DNA of 64,000 nucleotides, taken from Sediminicoccus rosea. GTDB lineage: Bacteria; Pseudomonadota; Alphaproteobacteria; Acetobacterales; Acetobacteraceae. The notes below the pieces were generated by a model. The model ran no database searches. It worked only from the letters and a program-made list of their open reading frames with translations, and was not told the DNA's origin. Positions 25,265 to 33,800 of this stretch are shown here, piece by piece; position 1 is the stretch's first letter; each line of letters starts with the position of its first letter. The stretch spans positions 4,861,001-4,925,000 of the forward strand of contig NZ_CP137852.1 of the NCBI RefSeq assembly GCF_033547095.1, given 5' to 3'. A program made the position numbers and the translations under genes.

Positions 25265-26479
25265 TTGGCGCGCATCCTCTACCTCCACCAGCATTTCTCA
25301 ACCCCGGCCGGCGCCACCGCCACGCGCAGCCACGCCCAGGCCCGCGCGCTGGCCCAGGCCGGCCATGCGGTGACCATCGCCTGCGGCCAGTGGCAGGGCG
25401 CCGTGACCGGCCTCGAGGGCCCGTTCCGGCGCGGGGCGCGCCATGGCCGCATTGCGGGGTTCGAGGTGGTGGAATGGGCCATCCCCTGCGGCAGCGCACT
25501 CGGCGAGGCGGCGCGGATCAGCGCCTTCCTGCGCTATGCGGCGCGCGCCACGCGGCTCGCGCTGCGGCCGGGCTGGGATCTGGTGATCGCCAGCTCCACG
25601 CCGCTCACCGTGGCGCTGCCCGCGCTGCTGGCGCGCCGGGCGCGCGGCACGCCCTTCCTCTTCGAGATCCGCGACCCATGGCCCGAATTGCCCGTCGCCA
25701 TGGGGCTGCGCCGCCCGCTGCTGCTGCGCGGGATGGAGCGCCTGGCCCGCGCCGCCTGCCGTGACGCCGCGGCGGTCGTCGCCCTCACCGAGGGCATGGC
25801 CGGGACCGCGCGCGGCCGCGGCACCCCGCCCGGGCGCCTGCATGTCATCGGCCAGGGCTGCGACCTCGACCTCTTCGGCCCGCATGCCACCCCCTGGCGC
25901 CCGGAGGCGGCGGGTGGCGGCGAGATGCTGGCGGTCTATGCCGGGGCGCATGGCCGCGCCAACGGGCTGCACCAGCTGCTGGAGGTGGCGGCGCTGCTGC
26001 AGGCGGCGGGCGAGCGCCGCATCCGCCTGCTGCTGGTGGGCGAGGGCGGCGAGAAGCCGGCGCTGATGGCCGCGGCGGCGGCGCGCGGCCTCGGCAATGT
26101 CACCTTCCTCGATGCCATGCCCAAGCCGGAACTTGCGCGCCTGATGGCCGGCAGCCAGGTCGGGCTGCTCTGCCTCGCGCCCATCCCCGCCTTCGCCGAA
26201 TGGACCGCGCCCAACAAGCTGATGGACTACCTCGCCGCCGGGCGCCCCGTGCTCTCCAACGTGCCTGGCGAGGCGGCTCGGCTGCTGGAGGCCGGCGGCT
26301 GCGGCGAGACCCATGCGGGGCCCGCCGCGCTCGCCACGGCCCTGCGCCGCCTGGCCGACCAGCCCGTGCAGCGCGAGGCGATGGGCCTGGCGGCGCGGCG
26401 CCTCGCGGAGCGGCGGCATGACCGGCGGCTGCTCGCCGCCCGCTTCGTCACCGCCGTGGAAGGTGCGCTCGGCGCATGA
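25265..26479 (+). CDS. Glycosyltransferase family 4 protein (WbuB-like)
   Basis: A 404-residue GT-B fold enzyme. The N-terminus is RILYLHQHFSTPAGATATRSHAQARALAQAGH, the acceptor-domain pattern of WbuB-like transferases. The C-terminal donor domain shows AVYAGAHGRANG, LLVGEGGEKPAL, and the EX7E-like region around FAEWTAPNKLMDYLAAGRPVL. Translation apparently begins at TTG 25265, because no ATG or GTG sits before the conserved first strand. It overlaps the next gene by ATGA (26476-26479). Donor and acceptor sugars are unknown. Confidence 0.85.
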   Translation: MARILYLHQHFSTPAGATATRSHAQARALAQAGHAVTIACGQWQGAVTGLEGPFRRGARHGRIAGFEVVEWAIPCGSALGEAARISAFLRYAARATRLALRPGWDLVIASSTPLTVALPALLARRARGTPFLFEIRDPWPELPVAMGLRRPLLLRGMERLARAACRDAAAVVALTEGMAGTARGRGTPPGRLHVIGQGCDLDLFGPHATPWRPEAAGGGEMLAVYAGAHGRANGLHQLLEVAALLQAAGERRIRLLLVGEGGEKPALMAAAAARGLGNVTFLDAMPKPELARLMAGSQVGLLCLAPIPAFAEWTAPNKLMDYLAAGRPVLSNVPGEAARLLEAGGCGETHAGPAALATALRRLADQPVQREAMGLAARRLAERRHDRRLLAARFVTAVEGALGA

Positions 26480-27558
26480 TCCTGCTGCTCTCCGCCGCGC
26501 ATCCGAGCGACGACATGCGCGTGGTCCGCAAGGAGGGCGAGAGCCTGGCCGCGGCGGGCTGGGCGGTCACGCATCTCTCGCCCGCGCCGGCGCGGCCCAT
26601 CGGTCCCGTGGCGGTGGAGACGGTGCCCCGCACGGCCCGCCGGCACCGCTGGCGGGCGCTCTACGCCCGCGCCATGGCCCTGCGGCCGCGCGTGATCCAT
26701 GCCTCCGAGCCGGATGCCTGGATCATCGCCTGGCTCGCCGCCCGCCGGACGGGCGCACGCCTCGTGCTTGATGTGCATGAGCACTATCCCTCGCGCCTCG
26801 ATGCGAGGCTGCCGGCCTGGCTGCGGCCAGTGGCGCAGGGCGCGATCCGCCGCGTGATGCGGGCGCTGGGTCGCCGCGCCGATGCGGTGGTACTGGCGAA
26901 GGACGGCCTGGCCCAGGACTTCCCGGGCGCGCGCTGCATCGCCGTGCGCAACCACGCGCTGGTGCCGGAGGGGCTGCCACGGCGGCGGCACGGGTCGGGC
27001 CCGGTGACGCTGCTGCATCTGGGCGCCATCGGCGTCGCGCGCGGCTGGCCCGTGCTGCTGGAGGCGCTGGCGCTCTGCCCGGCGGAGACGCGGCTGCTCG
27101 TCATCGGCCGATTCACCGATGGCAGCGAGGCGGCGTTCCATGCGGCGGCGGCCGGGCGCGGCCTCGCCGGGCGCATCACCTGCACCGGCTGGCTGCCGGC
27201 CGAGGCGGCGATGGCGCGCGCGGCGATGGCCGACATCAACCTGATCCTCTTCCAGCCGGGCGAGGAAAATCATCGCCTCGCCCTGCCGCACAAGCTGTTC
27301 GACGGGATGGCGCTTGGCCTGCCCGTCATCGCGCCGCGCTTCGCCACCGGTGTCGCGGAGATCGTGGAGGGCAGTGGCTGCGGGCTGCTGGTGGATGTGA
27401 CCGCCCCCGCCGCCATCGCCGCCGCCGTGGCGGAACTGGGCGATGCGGACCGGCGCGCCGCGCTGGGCGAGGCCGGCTGGCAGGCGGCGCGCGGCGCCTG
27501 GGGCTGGCCGGCCGAGGCGGAGAAGCTGGTCGCGCTCTATCGCGAGCTGCTGGCCTAG
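26476..27558 (+). CDS. Glycosyltransferase (GT4-like)
   Basis: A 360-residue GT-B type glycosyltransferase. The first domain has SAAHPSDDMRVVRKEGESLAAAG and DVHEHYPSRL; the second has TLLHLGAIGVARGWP and the donor-binding EENHRLALPHKLFDGMALGLPVIA region. It is translationally coupled to the preceding transferase. Its TAG stop shares the tetranucleotide CTAG with the TAG stop of the convergent thioesterase gene. It likely adds a sugar to the same glycan as its neighbours. Confidence 0.82.
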   Translation: MILLLSAAHPSDDMRVVRKEGESLAAAGWAVTHLSPAPARPIGPVAVETVPRTARRHRWRALYARAMALRPRVIHASEPDAWIIAWLAARRTGARLVLDVHEHYPSRLDARLPAWLRPVAQGAIRRVMRALGRRADAVVLAKDGLAQDFPGARCIAVRNHALVPEGLPRRRHGSGPVTLLHLGAIGVARGWPVLLEALALCPAETRLLVIGRFTDGSEAAFHAAAAGRGLAGRITCTGWLPAEAAMARAAMADINLILFQPGEENHRLALPHKLFDGMALGLPVIAPRFATGVAEIVEGSGCGLLVDVTAPAAIAAAVAELGDADRRAALGEAGWQAARGAWGWPAEAEKLVALYRELLA

Positions 27559-28052
27559 GCGCCCCGCCGCCGCAGCGCGAGGCGCTTGGCCGGTTCGCCC
27601 GTCGCGCGGCCGGCCAGGATCTCGCGCACCTCGGCAGGCCAGGGGGTGACGCGGCGGATGTTCAGGTCCACGCAGAGGTAGAGAACCTCATGCTCGGAGG
27701 CGGTCCAGCCCTCGGTGAAGTGGAACATGCGGTGCCTGAGCAGCAGGCGCTTGTCATCGGCGGCCAGCACCGTGCTCTCGGCGCCGATCAGCATGGCCTC
27801 GGTCATCTCACGCTGGTAGTCGAGCCAGGCCTCGGCCGCGAAGGTGCCGAGGCCGCCCTTCTTGAGCGCGGTACCGAGCCCCAGATGCGGCCAGAGCCGG
27901 TCGGTCTGCAGGTCATAGGCGACGAGGTAGTAGCCCATGTTCAGGTGGCGATAGCCATCCACCCATTCCCGCTTCACCGCGACCAGGGGTTCGTCCCAAC
28001 GGAACCATCCCCCCTCAAGACGCGGCGCGGGACCATCCTCGACGAAGGGCAT
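27555..28052 (-). CDS. Thioesterase-like hotdog-fold protein
   Basis: A 165-residue single-domain protein resembling 4-hydroxybenzoyl-CoA thioesterase relatives. The segment WVDGYRHLNMGYYLVAYDLQTD (residues 31-52) corresponds to the active-site helix (GHxNxxxY) of this fold. RLLLRHRMFHFTEGWTASEHEVLYLCVD supplies the central strands. Such proteins hydrolyse acyl-CoA esters, and similar ones occur beside carnitine dehydrogenase genes, but nothing like that is nearby. It is transcribed alone, downstream of the repeat trio at 28101-28372. Confidence 0.75.
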   Translation of the reverse strand: MPFVEDGPAPRLEGGWFRWDEPLVAVKREWVDGYRHLNMGYYLVAYDLQTDRLWPHLGLGTALKKGGLGTFAAEAWLDYQREMTEAMLIGAESTVLAADDKRLLLRHRMFHFTEGWTASEHEVLYLCVDLNIRRVTPWPAEVREILAGRATGEPAKRLALRRRGA

Positions 28053-28100
28053 GCAGCCTCCAACCAGACCAGTTCAACAAGACGAAAGCCGCACCCCCGG

Positions 28101-28372
28101 CATCCGGCCGCAGCTGCGGCCGGCGGAGCGCTTCAGTGTTCCGAAGCCAAGCACGCGGATGCGCAAGCCCGGCGCCTGAGGGCACGACAATGAAGTATCC
28201 GCCCCGGCCAGGCACGGCCGAGAGCGTCGGCACGCCGAAGCCAAGCGCGCAGATGCGCGCGCCCGGCGTCTGAGGGCACAACGCCGCCGTATCCGAGCCG
28301 AATGGGCGAGGCGGAGAGCTTCAGCTCTCCGAAGCCAAGCGCGCGGATGCGCGCGCCCGGCGTCTGAGGGCA
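28101..28372. repeat. Three 84-bp multi-hairpin repeats spaced by 10-bp linkers
   Basis: Units lie at 28101-28184, 28195-28278 and 28289-28372, each exactly 84 bp, separated by two 10-bp linkers (94-bp period). They belong to the family at 1669 and 22262. The 3' half (CCGAAGCCAAGC, GCGCGC stem, GCCCGGCGTCTGAGGGCA) is conserved; the 5' half varies. The third unit has the perfect hairpin GGAGAGCT-TC-AGCTCTCC. The array ends 5 nt before the stop of the RraA-like gene. It fills the 325-bp gap between 28053 and 28377; I see nothing else there. Confidence 0.9.
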
Positions 28373-28377
28373 TAAAC

Positions 28378-29082
28378 TCAGTGAATATCATCCGACTTGG
28401 CCAGCGCCTCGCGCAACTTGCCGATGTCGAAATCCGGGCGCTTGGCCATCTCCAGGATGACAGCTTCCTTGCGGCTCAGCAGGTCGATCGCGGCCGGCAG
28501 GGCCTTCACCGCATCGGCCGGGATGGTGACCGCGCCGTGGCGGTCGGCATGGACCACCTCGTCATGCACCACCTGCATGCCGTGCACGGTCACCGGGCGG
28601 CCCCAATCCACCACATGCACATAGGCGTGGCTCGGGTTGATGATGCCGAGCAGCTGGAAGCCCGGCGCCACCATGTCGAGGTCGCGGATCGAGCCGTTGG
28701 TGACGCAGCCGAGTGCCTTCAGGCCCTTGTGGACGTTGGTGTTCACCTCGCCCCAGAAGGCGCCGGTGCCGGGCACGTCATCGAGATCCTGCAGGACCAC
28801 CACGGTCGGCATGTCGGTGTTGGCGACATACTCGTACCAGCCGATGCGCGAGGCGCGGTCGGCTTCCTTCGTGCGGCCCGAGGGGAATTGCGCGCGGATG
28901 GTGCCGACGCGCGCCGGCCCGCAGATCGGCGGCATGGACGGGTGGGCGCAATCGAAGGTGCGGACCGTGAAGCCATGGCCGCGCCGCGCGGGCACGACGA
29001 GCTCGAGCGCATTGCAGATGGTGGGCGTATCCCAGGCGCAGAGCGCGTCGAGATCGGCTTGGGTATAGGGGCGTGCGACCAT
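28378..29082 (-). CDS. RraA-like family protein (possible 4-hydroxy-4-methyl-2-oxoglutarate aldolase)
   Basis: A 234-residue cytoplasmic protein of the RraA/HMG aldolase fold. DTPTICNALE opens the fold. The active-site stretch is WGEVNTNVHKGLKALGCVTNGSIRDLD (residues near 120-146), with the Arg and Asp that bind pyruvate and metal in aldolase members. The last part has GMQVVHDEVVHADRHGAVTIP. An excellent ribosome site (AGGAGG) 5-6 bp before ATG 29082 decides the start. Known members cleave 4-carboxy-4-hydroxy-2-oxo acids from aromatic degradation, but many are uncharacterised. Confidence 0.82.
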   Translation of the reverse strand: MVARPYTQADLDALCAWDTPTICNALELVVPARRGHGFTVRTFDCAHPSMPPICGPARVGTIRAQFPSGRTKEADRASRIGWYEYVANTDMPTVVVLQDLDDVPGTGAFWGEVNTNVHKGLKALGCVTNGSIRDLDMVAPGFQLLGIINPSHAYVHVVDWGRPVTVHGMQVVHDEVVHADRHGAVTIPADAVKALPAAIDLLSRKEAVILEMAKRPDFDIGKLREALAKSDDIH

Positions 29083-29198
29083 GTGTTCCTCCTGGCGTTG
29101 GGGCAGTGTCGGGCGAGGCGGCGCGCGCGTCAAACCACGGGAGTGACAGATTCGTGATGCGATGGACACGGCGCGCGGCGGCGCTACAGCATCCGCCC

Positions 29199-30575
29199 AT
29201 GCGCCTCGCCGCCCTCCTCCTGCTGCTGATGCTGCCTGGCCTCGCCGCCGCGCAGACCGGCCGCTTCAATTCCGCCGGCACGCCCAACCTCGGCCCGCCG
29301 GAGGATGCGATGATCCCCAGCCTCGCCGCGAAGCAGGACCGGCTGGAGGAGGAGGGCTGGCTGATCCGCGGCCAGGCGACCTTCATCCTGCAGGGCAATG
29401 CCGGCTTCCGCTCGCCCTACCAGGGGGCGGGCAGCCTCCTGCCCGCCCCCCAGGCGCGCAACACGCTCTCGACCGACCTGATCCTCGGCCGGCGGCTCTG
29501 GCATGGCGCGGAGGTGATCGTAAATCCCTCCGTCACGCGCGGCTTCGGCCTCTCCAACTCCACGGGTGTCGCGAGCTTCCCCAATGGCGAGGCGTTCCGC
29601 CTGGGCAGCAGCGATCCGGTGCTGTTCGTCCCGCGCCTCTTCCTGCGGCAGACCATCGCCCTCTCCGAGGACACGGTCCCGCCCGACAATGATCCACTGC
29701 GCTTCACCGAGCGCCTGCCGCGCGAGCGCATCACGATCACGGCGGGCAAGTTCGCCGTCTGGGACATCTTCGACGACAACCGCTACGCGCATGACGCGCG
29801 CACGCAGTTCATGAGCTGGGCGCTGGTGGGCGGCGGCGCCTTCGACTACGCGGCCGATGCGCGCGGCTACACCGAGGGCCTGGCCATCGAATGGGAGAAC
29901 GGCATCTGGGCCGTGCGCGGCGGCGCCTTCCGCGTGGCGCGCCAGGTGAACGGGCTGTTCCTCGACCCCGCCATCACGCGCGGCTTCCAGCTCCTCGCCT
30001 CGGTGGAGCGCTTCTGGCGCTTCGGCGAGCGGGAGGGCGCGCTGCGGCTGATCTACGGCTATTCGCGAGCGCGGCAATCGCGCTGGAACGAGCTGTTCAG
30101 CAACGGCTTCCAGACCTTCGACATCAACCCCTATGGCTACCGCGCGAAGAACAACGCGACGCTCTCCTCCGACCAGGAGATCACCGGGGATTTCGGCATC
30201 TTCGCCCGCGCCTCCTGGAATGACGGGCAGACGCAGAACTGGATGTTCACCGAGATGGACCGCGCGCTCAGCTTCGGCGGCACGCTCACCGGCCAGCGTT
30301 GGGGCCGGCCGGCGGATACGCTCGGGCTCGGCACCAATATCGGCTTCATCAGCGGCGGGCGGCGGCGCTACCTGGAGGATGGCGGCATCGGCTTCATCAC
30401 CGGCGACGGGCGGCTGAACTACAGCCCCGAATGGGTGACCGAGACCTATTACGATGCGCGCCTCGCCCCCGGCCTGCACGGGGCGCTCGGCTATGCCCTG
30501 GTGGTGAACCCGGCCTACAATGCGGATCGTGGTCCCGTCTCCATCTTCACCGCCCGGATGCGCGTCGCCTTCTGA
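29199..30575 (+). CDS. OprB-like carbohydrate-selective outer-membrane porin
   Basis: A 458-residue exported protein. The signal peptide is RLAALLLLLMLPGLAAAQ. The mature protein is rich in alternating aromatic/polar beta strands (GQATFILQGNAGF, ITITAGKFAVWDIFDDNRYAHD, FGIFARASWNDG) and ends NADRGPVSIFTARMRVAF, with the terminal Phe that BAM recognises. The KFAVWDIFDDN and NPAYNADRGPV segments resemble the OprB/carbohydrate porin family. The start at 29199 gives the signal peptide directly. The 3' end overlaps the next gene by 56 bp. Confidence 0.78.
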   Translation: MRLAALLLLLMLPGLAAAQTGRFNSAGTPNLGPPEDAMIPSLAAKQDRLEEEGWLIRGQATFILQGNAGFRSPYQGAGSLLPAPQARNTLSTDLILGRRLWHGAEVIVNPSVTRGFGLSNSTGVASFPNGEAFRLGSSDPVLFVPRLFLRQTIALSEDTVPPDNDPLRFTERLPRERITITAGKFAVWDIFDDNRYAHDARTQFMSWALVGGGAFDYAADARGYTEGLAIEWENGIWAVRGGAFRVARQVNGLFLDPAITRGFQLLASVERFWRFGEREGALRLIYGYSRARQSRWNELFSNGFQTFDINPYGYRAKNNATLSSDQEITGDFGIFARASWNDGQTQNWMFTEMDRALSFGGTLTGQRWGRPADTLGLGTNIGFISGGRRRYLEDGGIGFITGDGRLNYSPEWVTETYYDARLAPGLHGALGYALVVNPAYNADRGPVSIFTARMRVAF

Positions 30576-31185
30576 CCGCACGGCGCTCTTCGCCGCCGAG
30601 CCGCGCTTCGCGCAGATCGAGGAGCGCGCGGGCCCGCTGCCCTGGCGCAGCCGCCCGCGCGGCTTCGCGGGATTGCTCCGCACCATCTGCGGCCAGCAGA
30701 TCAGCAACCAGGCGGCGGGCGCGATCTGGCGGCGGCTCTCCGCGCTGCCGGGCGCGCTGACGCCCGAGGGGCTGCTCGCGATGGATGACGCGACGCTGTG
30801 TGGCACGGCCGGCCTCTCCCGCCCCAAGGCCGCGCATGCGCGCAGCCTGGCCACCGCCTGCCTCGACGGCACGCTCGATTTCGACCGCATGGCGAGCCTT
30901 CCCGATGCCGAGGCGGTGGCGATGCTCAGCGCCGTGCGCGGCCTCGGCCCCTGGACGGCCGAGGTGCATCTGATCTTCGCCGAAGGGCGCGCGGACATCT
31001 TCCCCTCCGGCGATATCGCGCTGGCCAATTCCGCGCGTCATCTCTTCGCGCTTGAGGCGCGGCCCGCGCCGAAACCCCTGGCCCGCATGGCAGAGGCGTG
31101 GTCGCCCGCGCGCTCACTCGCCGCGCGATTGCTCTGGCATCATTGGCGGCACGAGACCGGCCGCCCGCTGATCGAGGATCCCTGA
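30520..31185 (+). CDS. DNA-3-methyladenine glycosylase (AlkA-like, HhH-GPD)
   Basis: A 221-residue base-excision repair enzyme that removes alkylated purines. The core FAGLLRTICGQQISNQAAGAIW (49-70), the helix-hairpin-helix LSAVRGLGPWTAEVHLIF (136-153) and the catalytic Asp165 in FPSGDIALAN are all present. It lacks the N-terminal TBP-like domain of E. coli AlkA, as in the short bacterial AlkA group. The start (ATG 30520, or GTG 30529) lies inside the porin gene, and the stop overlaps the next start (TGATG). It is probably cytoplasmic and co-transcribed with the porin by chance of packing. Confidence 0.88.
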   Translation: MRIVVPSPSSPPGCASPSDRTALFAAEPRFAQIEERAGPLPWRSRPRGFAGLLRTICGQQISNQAAGAIWRRLSALPGALTPEGLLAMDDATLCGTAGLSRPKAAHARSLATACLDGTLDFDRMASLPDAEAVAMLSAVRGLGPWTAEVHLIFAEGRADIFPSGDIALANSARHLFALEARPAPKPLARMAEAWSPARSLAARLLWHHWRHETGRPLIEDP

Positions 31186-32351
31186 TGCGCTTCTCCCCCA
31201 CCATCATGGCGACGGCCGACCCCGCCATCCCCGCCGCCCGCGCCTGGGCGGCGCGCTACCAGGGCCAGCGCGGCCCGGCGCTGGACCTGACGCAGGCCGT
31301 GCCAGGCTATCCGCCGCATCCGGAACTGCTGGCACGCCTTGGCGAGGCGGCTGGGCAACGCGCAGCCGCGGGCTATGGCGCCATCGCGGGCGACGAGGCG
31401 CTGCGCGCGGCCCTGGCCGAGGATGCGAGCGGCTTCTACGGCGCGGCCATCGGGCCCGGGCAGGTGGCGATCACCGCCGGCTGCAACCTCGCCTTCGCCA
31501 TGGCGATGAAGGTGCTGGCCGCCCCTGGCGACAATGTGCTGGTCCCCACACCCTGGTACTTCAACCATGAGATGGCGCTGACCATGGCCGGCGTGGAGGC
31601 ACGGCCCCTGCCCTGCTCCGCCGCGCAGGGCTTCGTGCCCGATGTGGCGCTGGCCGCGACGCTGCTGGATCAGCGCACGCGCGCCATCCTTCTCGTCACG
31701 CCCAACAACCCGACCGGCGCCGTCTATCCGCCCGAGGTCATCGCGGGCTTCGCCGAGCTCGCGCGCCGGCGCGGCATCGCGCTGGTGCTGGACGAGACCT
31801 ATCGCGACTTCCTGCCCAACACCGTGCCGCACCGCCTCTTCAGCGATCCCGACTGGGGCGAGGTGCTGGTGCATCTCTACAGCTTCTCCAAGGCCTATTG
31901 CATTCCGGGCCACAGGCTCGGCGCCGTCATCGCCGGCGAGGGTTTCCAGCACCAATTGGCCAAGGCGCTCGACACCCTCCAGATCTGCCCCGCCCGTCCG
32001 GCGCAGCAGGTGCTGGCCTGGGCGATCCCGGCGCTGCGCGACTGGCGCTCGGACAACCGCAAAATCATGCTGGCGCGCGCGGCCGCCTGCCGCGCCGCGC
32101 TGAACAGCGACTGGATCGACGCGATGGGCAGCTACTTCGCCTATCTGCGCCTGCCCGAGGGGGCGCCCGATGCGATGGCGGCGGCCGAACACCTCGCCGC
32201 CGAACAGGGGCTGATGACGCTGCCCGGCCCCTTCTTCGGCCCGGGGCAGGAGCGGCACCTGCGCCTCGCCTTCGCCAATGCGGAGGCCGAACGGCTGGCG
32301 GAACTGCCGGCACGGCTGGCGGGACTGGGGGCTGGCCACGCCACGGGTTGA
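31185..32351 (+). CDS. Class I/II pyridoxal phosphate aminotransferase
   Basis: A 388-residue fold-type I aminotransferase. Key residues are visible: TPNNPTGAVYPP (172-183), DETYRDF with PLP-binding Asp203 and Tyr206, and Schiff-base Lys236 in SFSKAYCIPGHRLGA. LDLTQAVPGYPP at the N-terminus is typical of aspartate/aromatic-type enzymes. The start codon overlaps the stop of the glycosylase gene. The amino-donor specificity cannot be predicted. The first 32-bp operator-like site lies about at its 3' end (32350-32381). Confidence 0.86.
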   Translation: MRFSPTIMATADPAIPAARAWAARYQGQRGPALDLTQAVPGYPPHPELLARLGEAAGQRAAAGYGAIAGDEALRAALAEDASGFYGAAIGPGQVAITAGCNLAFAMAMKVLAAPGDNVLVPTPWYFNHEMALTMAGVEARPLPCSAAQGFVPDVALAATLLDQRTRAILLVTPNNPTGAVYPPEVIAGFAELARRRGIALVLDETYRDFLPNTVPHRLFSDPDWGEVLVHLYSFSKAYCIPGHRLGAVIAGEGFQHQLAKALDTLQICPARPAQQVLAWAIPALRDWRSDNRKIMLARAAACRAALNSDWIDAMGSYFAYLRLPEGAPDAMAAAEHLAAEQGLMTLPGPFFGPGQERHLRLAFANAEAERLAELPARLAGLGAGHATG

Positions 32352-32381
32352 TTTTCGAAAATCTTGACGGTTTCGACAATC
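32350..32381. promoter_or_regulatory. 32-bp operator-like element, site 1 (ahead of the dioxygenase gene)
   Basis: It contains the perfect palindrome GATTTTCGAAAATC (32350-32363), then TTGACG and GTTTCGACAATC. Two TCGA cores lie 18 bp apart. The same arrangement is found at 34518-34549 and, in opposite orientation, at 37609-37640. The central TTGACG (32364-32369) could be a -35 hexamer, so a bound protein would block the promoter. Confidence 0.7.
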
Positions 32382-32423
32382 CGCGCGAGGCTCCCCGGCC
32401 AGATCCGCTCGAGGGGGGGAAAG

Positions 32424-32459
32424 ATGACACGCCAGCAGCACCAGGCCGCGCCCGCATGA
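32424..32459 (+). CDS. Candidate 11-residue leader peptide coupled to the dioxygenase gene
   Basis: ATG at 32424 follows a strong purine-rich ribosome site (GAGGGGGGGAAAG) and encodes MTRQQHQAAPA. It stops at a TGA that overlaps the ATG of the dioxygenase gene (ATGA, 32456-32459). The dioxygenase ATG itself has no comparable ribosome site, which suggests translation is handed over from this minicistron. No homology can be claimed for such a short peptide. Confidence 0.35.
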   Translation: MTRQQHQAAPA

Positions 32460-33370
32460 TCCAGGTCAAGCGCCTCCGGCACCTCGCCCTCACCGTGACC
32501 GACATGGAGCGGCAGCTCGCCTATTACCGCGACATCATCGGCCTGGCCGAGATCGGCCGCGAGGCGGGGCGCGCCTTCCTGGCGAGCGAGGCGGGCCAGC
32601 TTTCCATCGTGCTGGAGCAGGGCGGCGTGGCCGGCCTCGCGCGGCTCGGCTTCGACCTGCCGGCCGATGGGGATATCGCCGCCGCCGAGCGCGCGCTGGT
32701 CGCCGCCGGAATGCCGGCCGAGCGCTGCACCGATGTGGCGCCGGGCTGCCCCGTGGCGCTGCGCTCGCGCGATGCGGATGGCCGCGCGATCGAGCTGCAT
32801 GTCGCCTTCCACGGCTATGAGAACCGCCTGCCCCTGCCCGGCATCGCGCCCCTGAAGCTCGGCCATGTCGCCTGCTTCTCGCCCGATCCGGCGGCGACGG
32901 CGGATTTCTTCACCGGGCAGCTGGGCTTCCGCGTCTCCGACTGGATCGAGGACCGCTTCGTCTTCCTGCGCTGCAACCACGAGCACCACACGGTGAACTT
33001 CACCCGCGGCCCCGATGCGCGCATGCACCACATGGCCTTCGAACTGCGCGACGCCGGCCACATGCACCGCGCGGCCGATATCCTGGGCGGGCAGAAGGTG
33101 CCCATCCTCTGGGGCCCGGTGCGTCATGGCCCCGGCCACAATGTCGCGATGTATCACCGCGACCCCGAGGGCAATGCGATCGAGCTGTTCCACGGCCTCG
33201 ACTGCATGACGGACGAGGCGCTGGGCTTCTGGGACCCCCGCCCCTGGCACCGCGACCGGCCGCAGCGCCCCAAGACCTGGGTCGGCCTGCCGCGCGATGT
33301 CTGGGGCCTGCCACCCTCCCAGGCCTTCCTCGAGATGCACCGGCTGCAACTGCCCGAGGAAAAGGGCTGA
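32456..33370 (+). CDS. VOC-family extradiol-type ring-cleavage dioxygenase
   Basis: A 304-residue protein with two vicinal-oxygen-chelate modules, like catechol 2,3-dioxygenases. The C-terminal module keeps the full metal triad: His137 (KLGHVACFSP), His192 (MHHMAFEL) and Glu243 (GNAIELFHG). HGPGHNVAMYHRDPEGN supplies the usual second-shell residues. It probably cleaves a catechol-like ring, or a related diketone, with Fe(II) and O2. It is followed 1 bp later by an NTF2-like gene and preceded by operator site 1. The ATG at 32456 is the start that matches the first VOC strand. Confidence 0.84.
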   Translation: MIQVKRLRHLALTVTDMERQLAYYRDIIGLAEIGREAGRAFLASEAGQLSIVLEQGGVAGLARLGFDLPADGDIAAAERALVAAGMPAERCTDVAPGCPVALRSRDADGRAIELHVAFHGYENRLPLPGIAPLKLGHVACFSPDPAATADFFTGQLGFRVSDWIEDRFVFLRCNHEHHTVNFTRGPDARMHHMAFELRDAGHMHRAADILGGQKVPILWGPVRHGPGHNVAMYHRDPEGNAIELFHGLDCMTDEALGFWDPRPWHRDRPQRPKTWVGLPRDVWGLPPSQAFLEMHRLQLPEEKG

Positions 33371-33371
33371 G

Positions 33372-33749
33372 ATGGCGCCCGACGCCGCCGCCATCCTGGC
33401 GCTGGAGGACCGGCGCTTCCAGGCGATGGTCGCGCAGGATTTCGCGGCACTCGATGCCCTGATCGCCGAGGATCTTCGCTTCGTCCATTCGAACGGCGCG
33501 GTGGAGGACAAGGCGGAATTCCTCCGCAAGCTGCGCGATGGCGAGCGGCGCTACCTGCGCTACGCGGCGCTCACGCGCGAGGTGCGGCAGGAGGGCGGCT
33601 TCAGCTTCGTCTTTGGCGAAGCGGATGCCGAGATCGCGCGCGCGGGTGGTGGAATCCGCACGCGGATGACCTATACCGCCATCTACCGCGACGCGCCCGC
33701 GCCGCGCCTCTTCGCCTGGCATTCGGTGAAGTCCCCCGCCGCCCCTTGA
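33372..33749 (+). CDS. NTF2-like (SnoaL/DUF4440-type) small protein
   Basis: A 125-residue cone-fold protein. The N-terminal helices (ILALEDRRFQAMVAQDFAALDALIAEDLRFVHSNG, residues 8-42) and the strand near RMTYTAIYRD are typical of nuclear transport factor 2-like proteins of the DUF4440 group. Members act as small isomerases, dehydratases or binding proteins; the His in FVHSNG and the one near the C-terminus could be active. Its position between the dioxygenase and the GntR regulator suggests a part in the same pathway. Confidence 0.75.
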   Translation: MAPDAAAILALEDRRFQAMVAQDFAALDALIAEDLRFVHSNGAVEDKAEFLRKLRDGERRYLRYAALTREVRQEGGFSFVFGEADAEIARAGGGIRTRMTYTAIYRDAPAPRLFAWHSVKSPAAP

Positions 33750-33800
33750 AGCCCGGGTGGGGACGGCCTCACTCTCACGGTCTCCAAGGAGTGCCCCACG

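Noticed and set aside
32397-32423. ATG at 32424 as the true start of the dioxygenase
   Set aside because: It is out of frame with the dioxygenase and ends after 11 codons; it is listed as a possible leader peptide instead.
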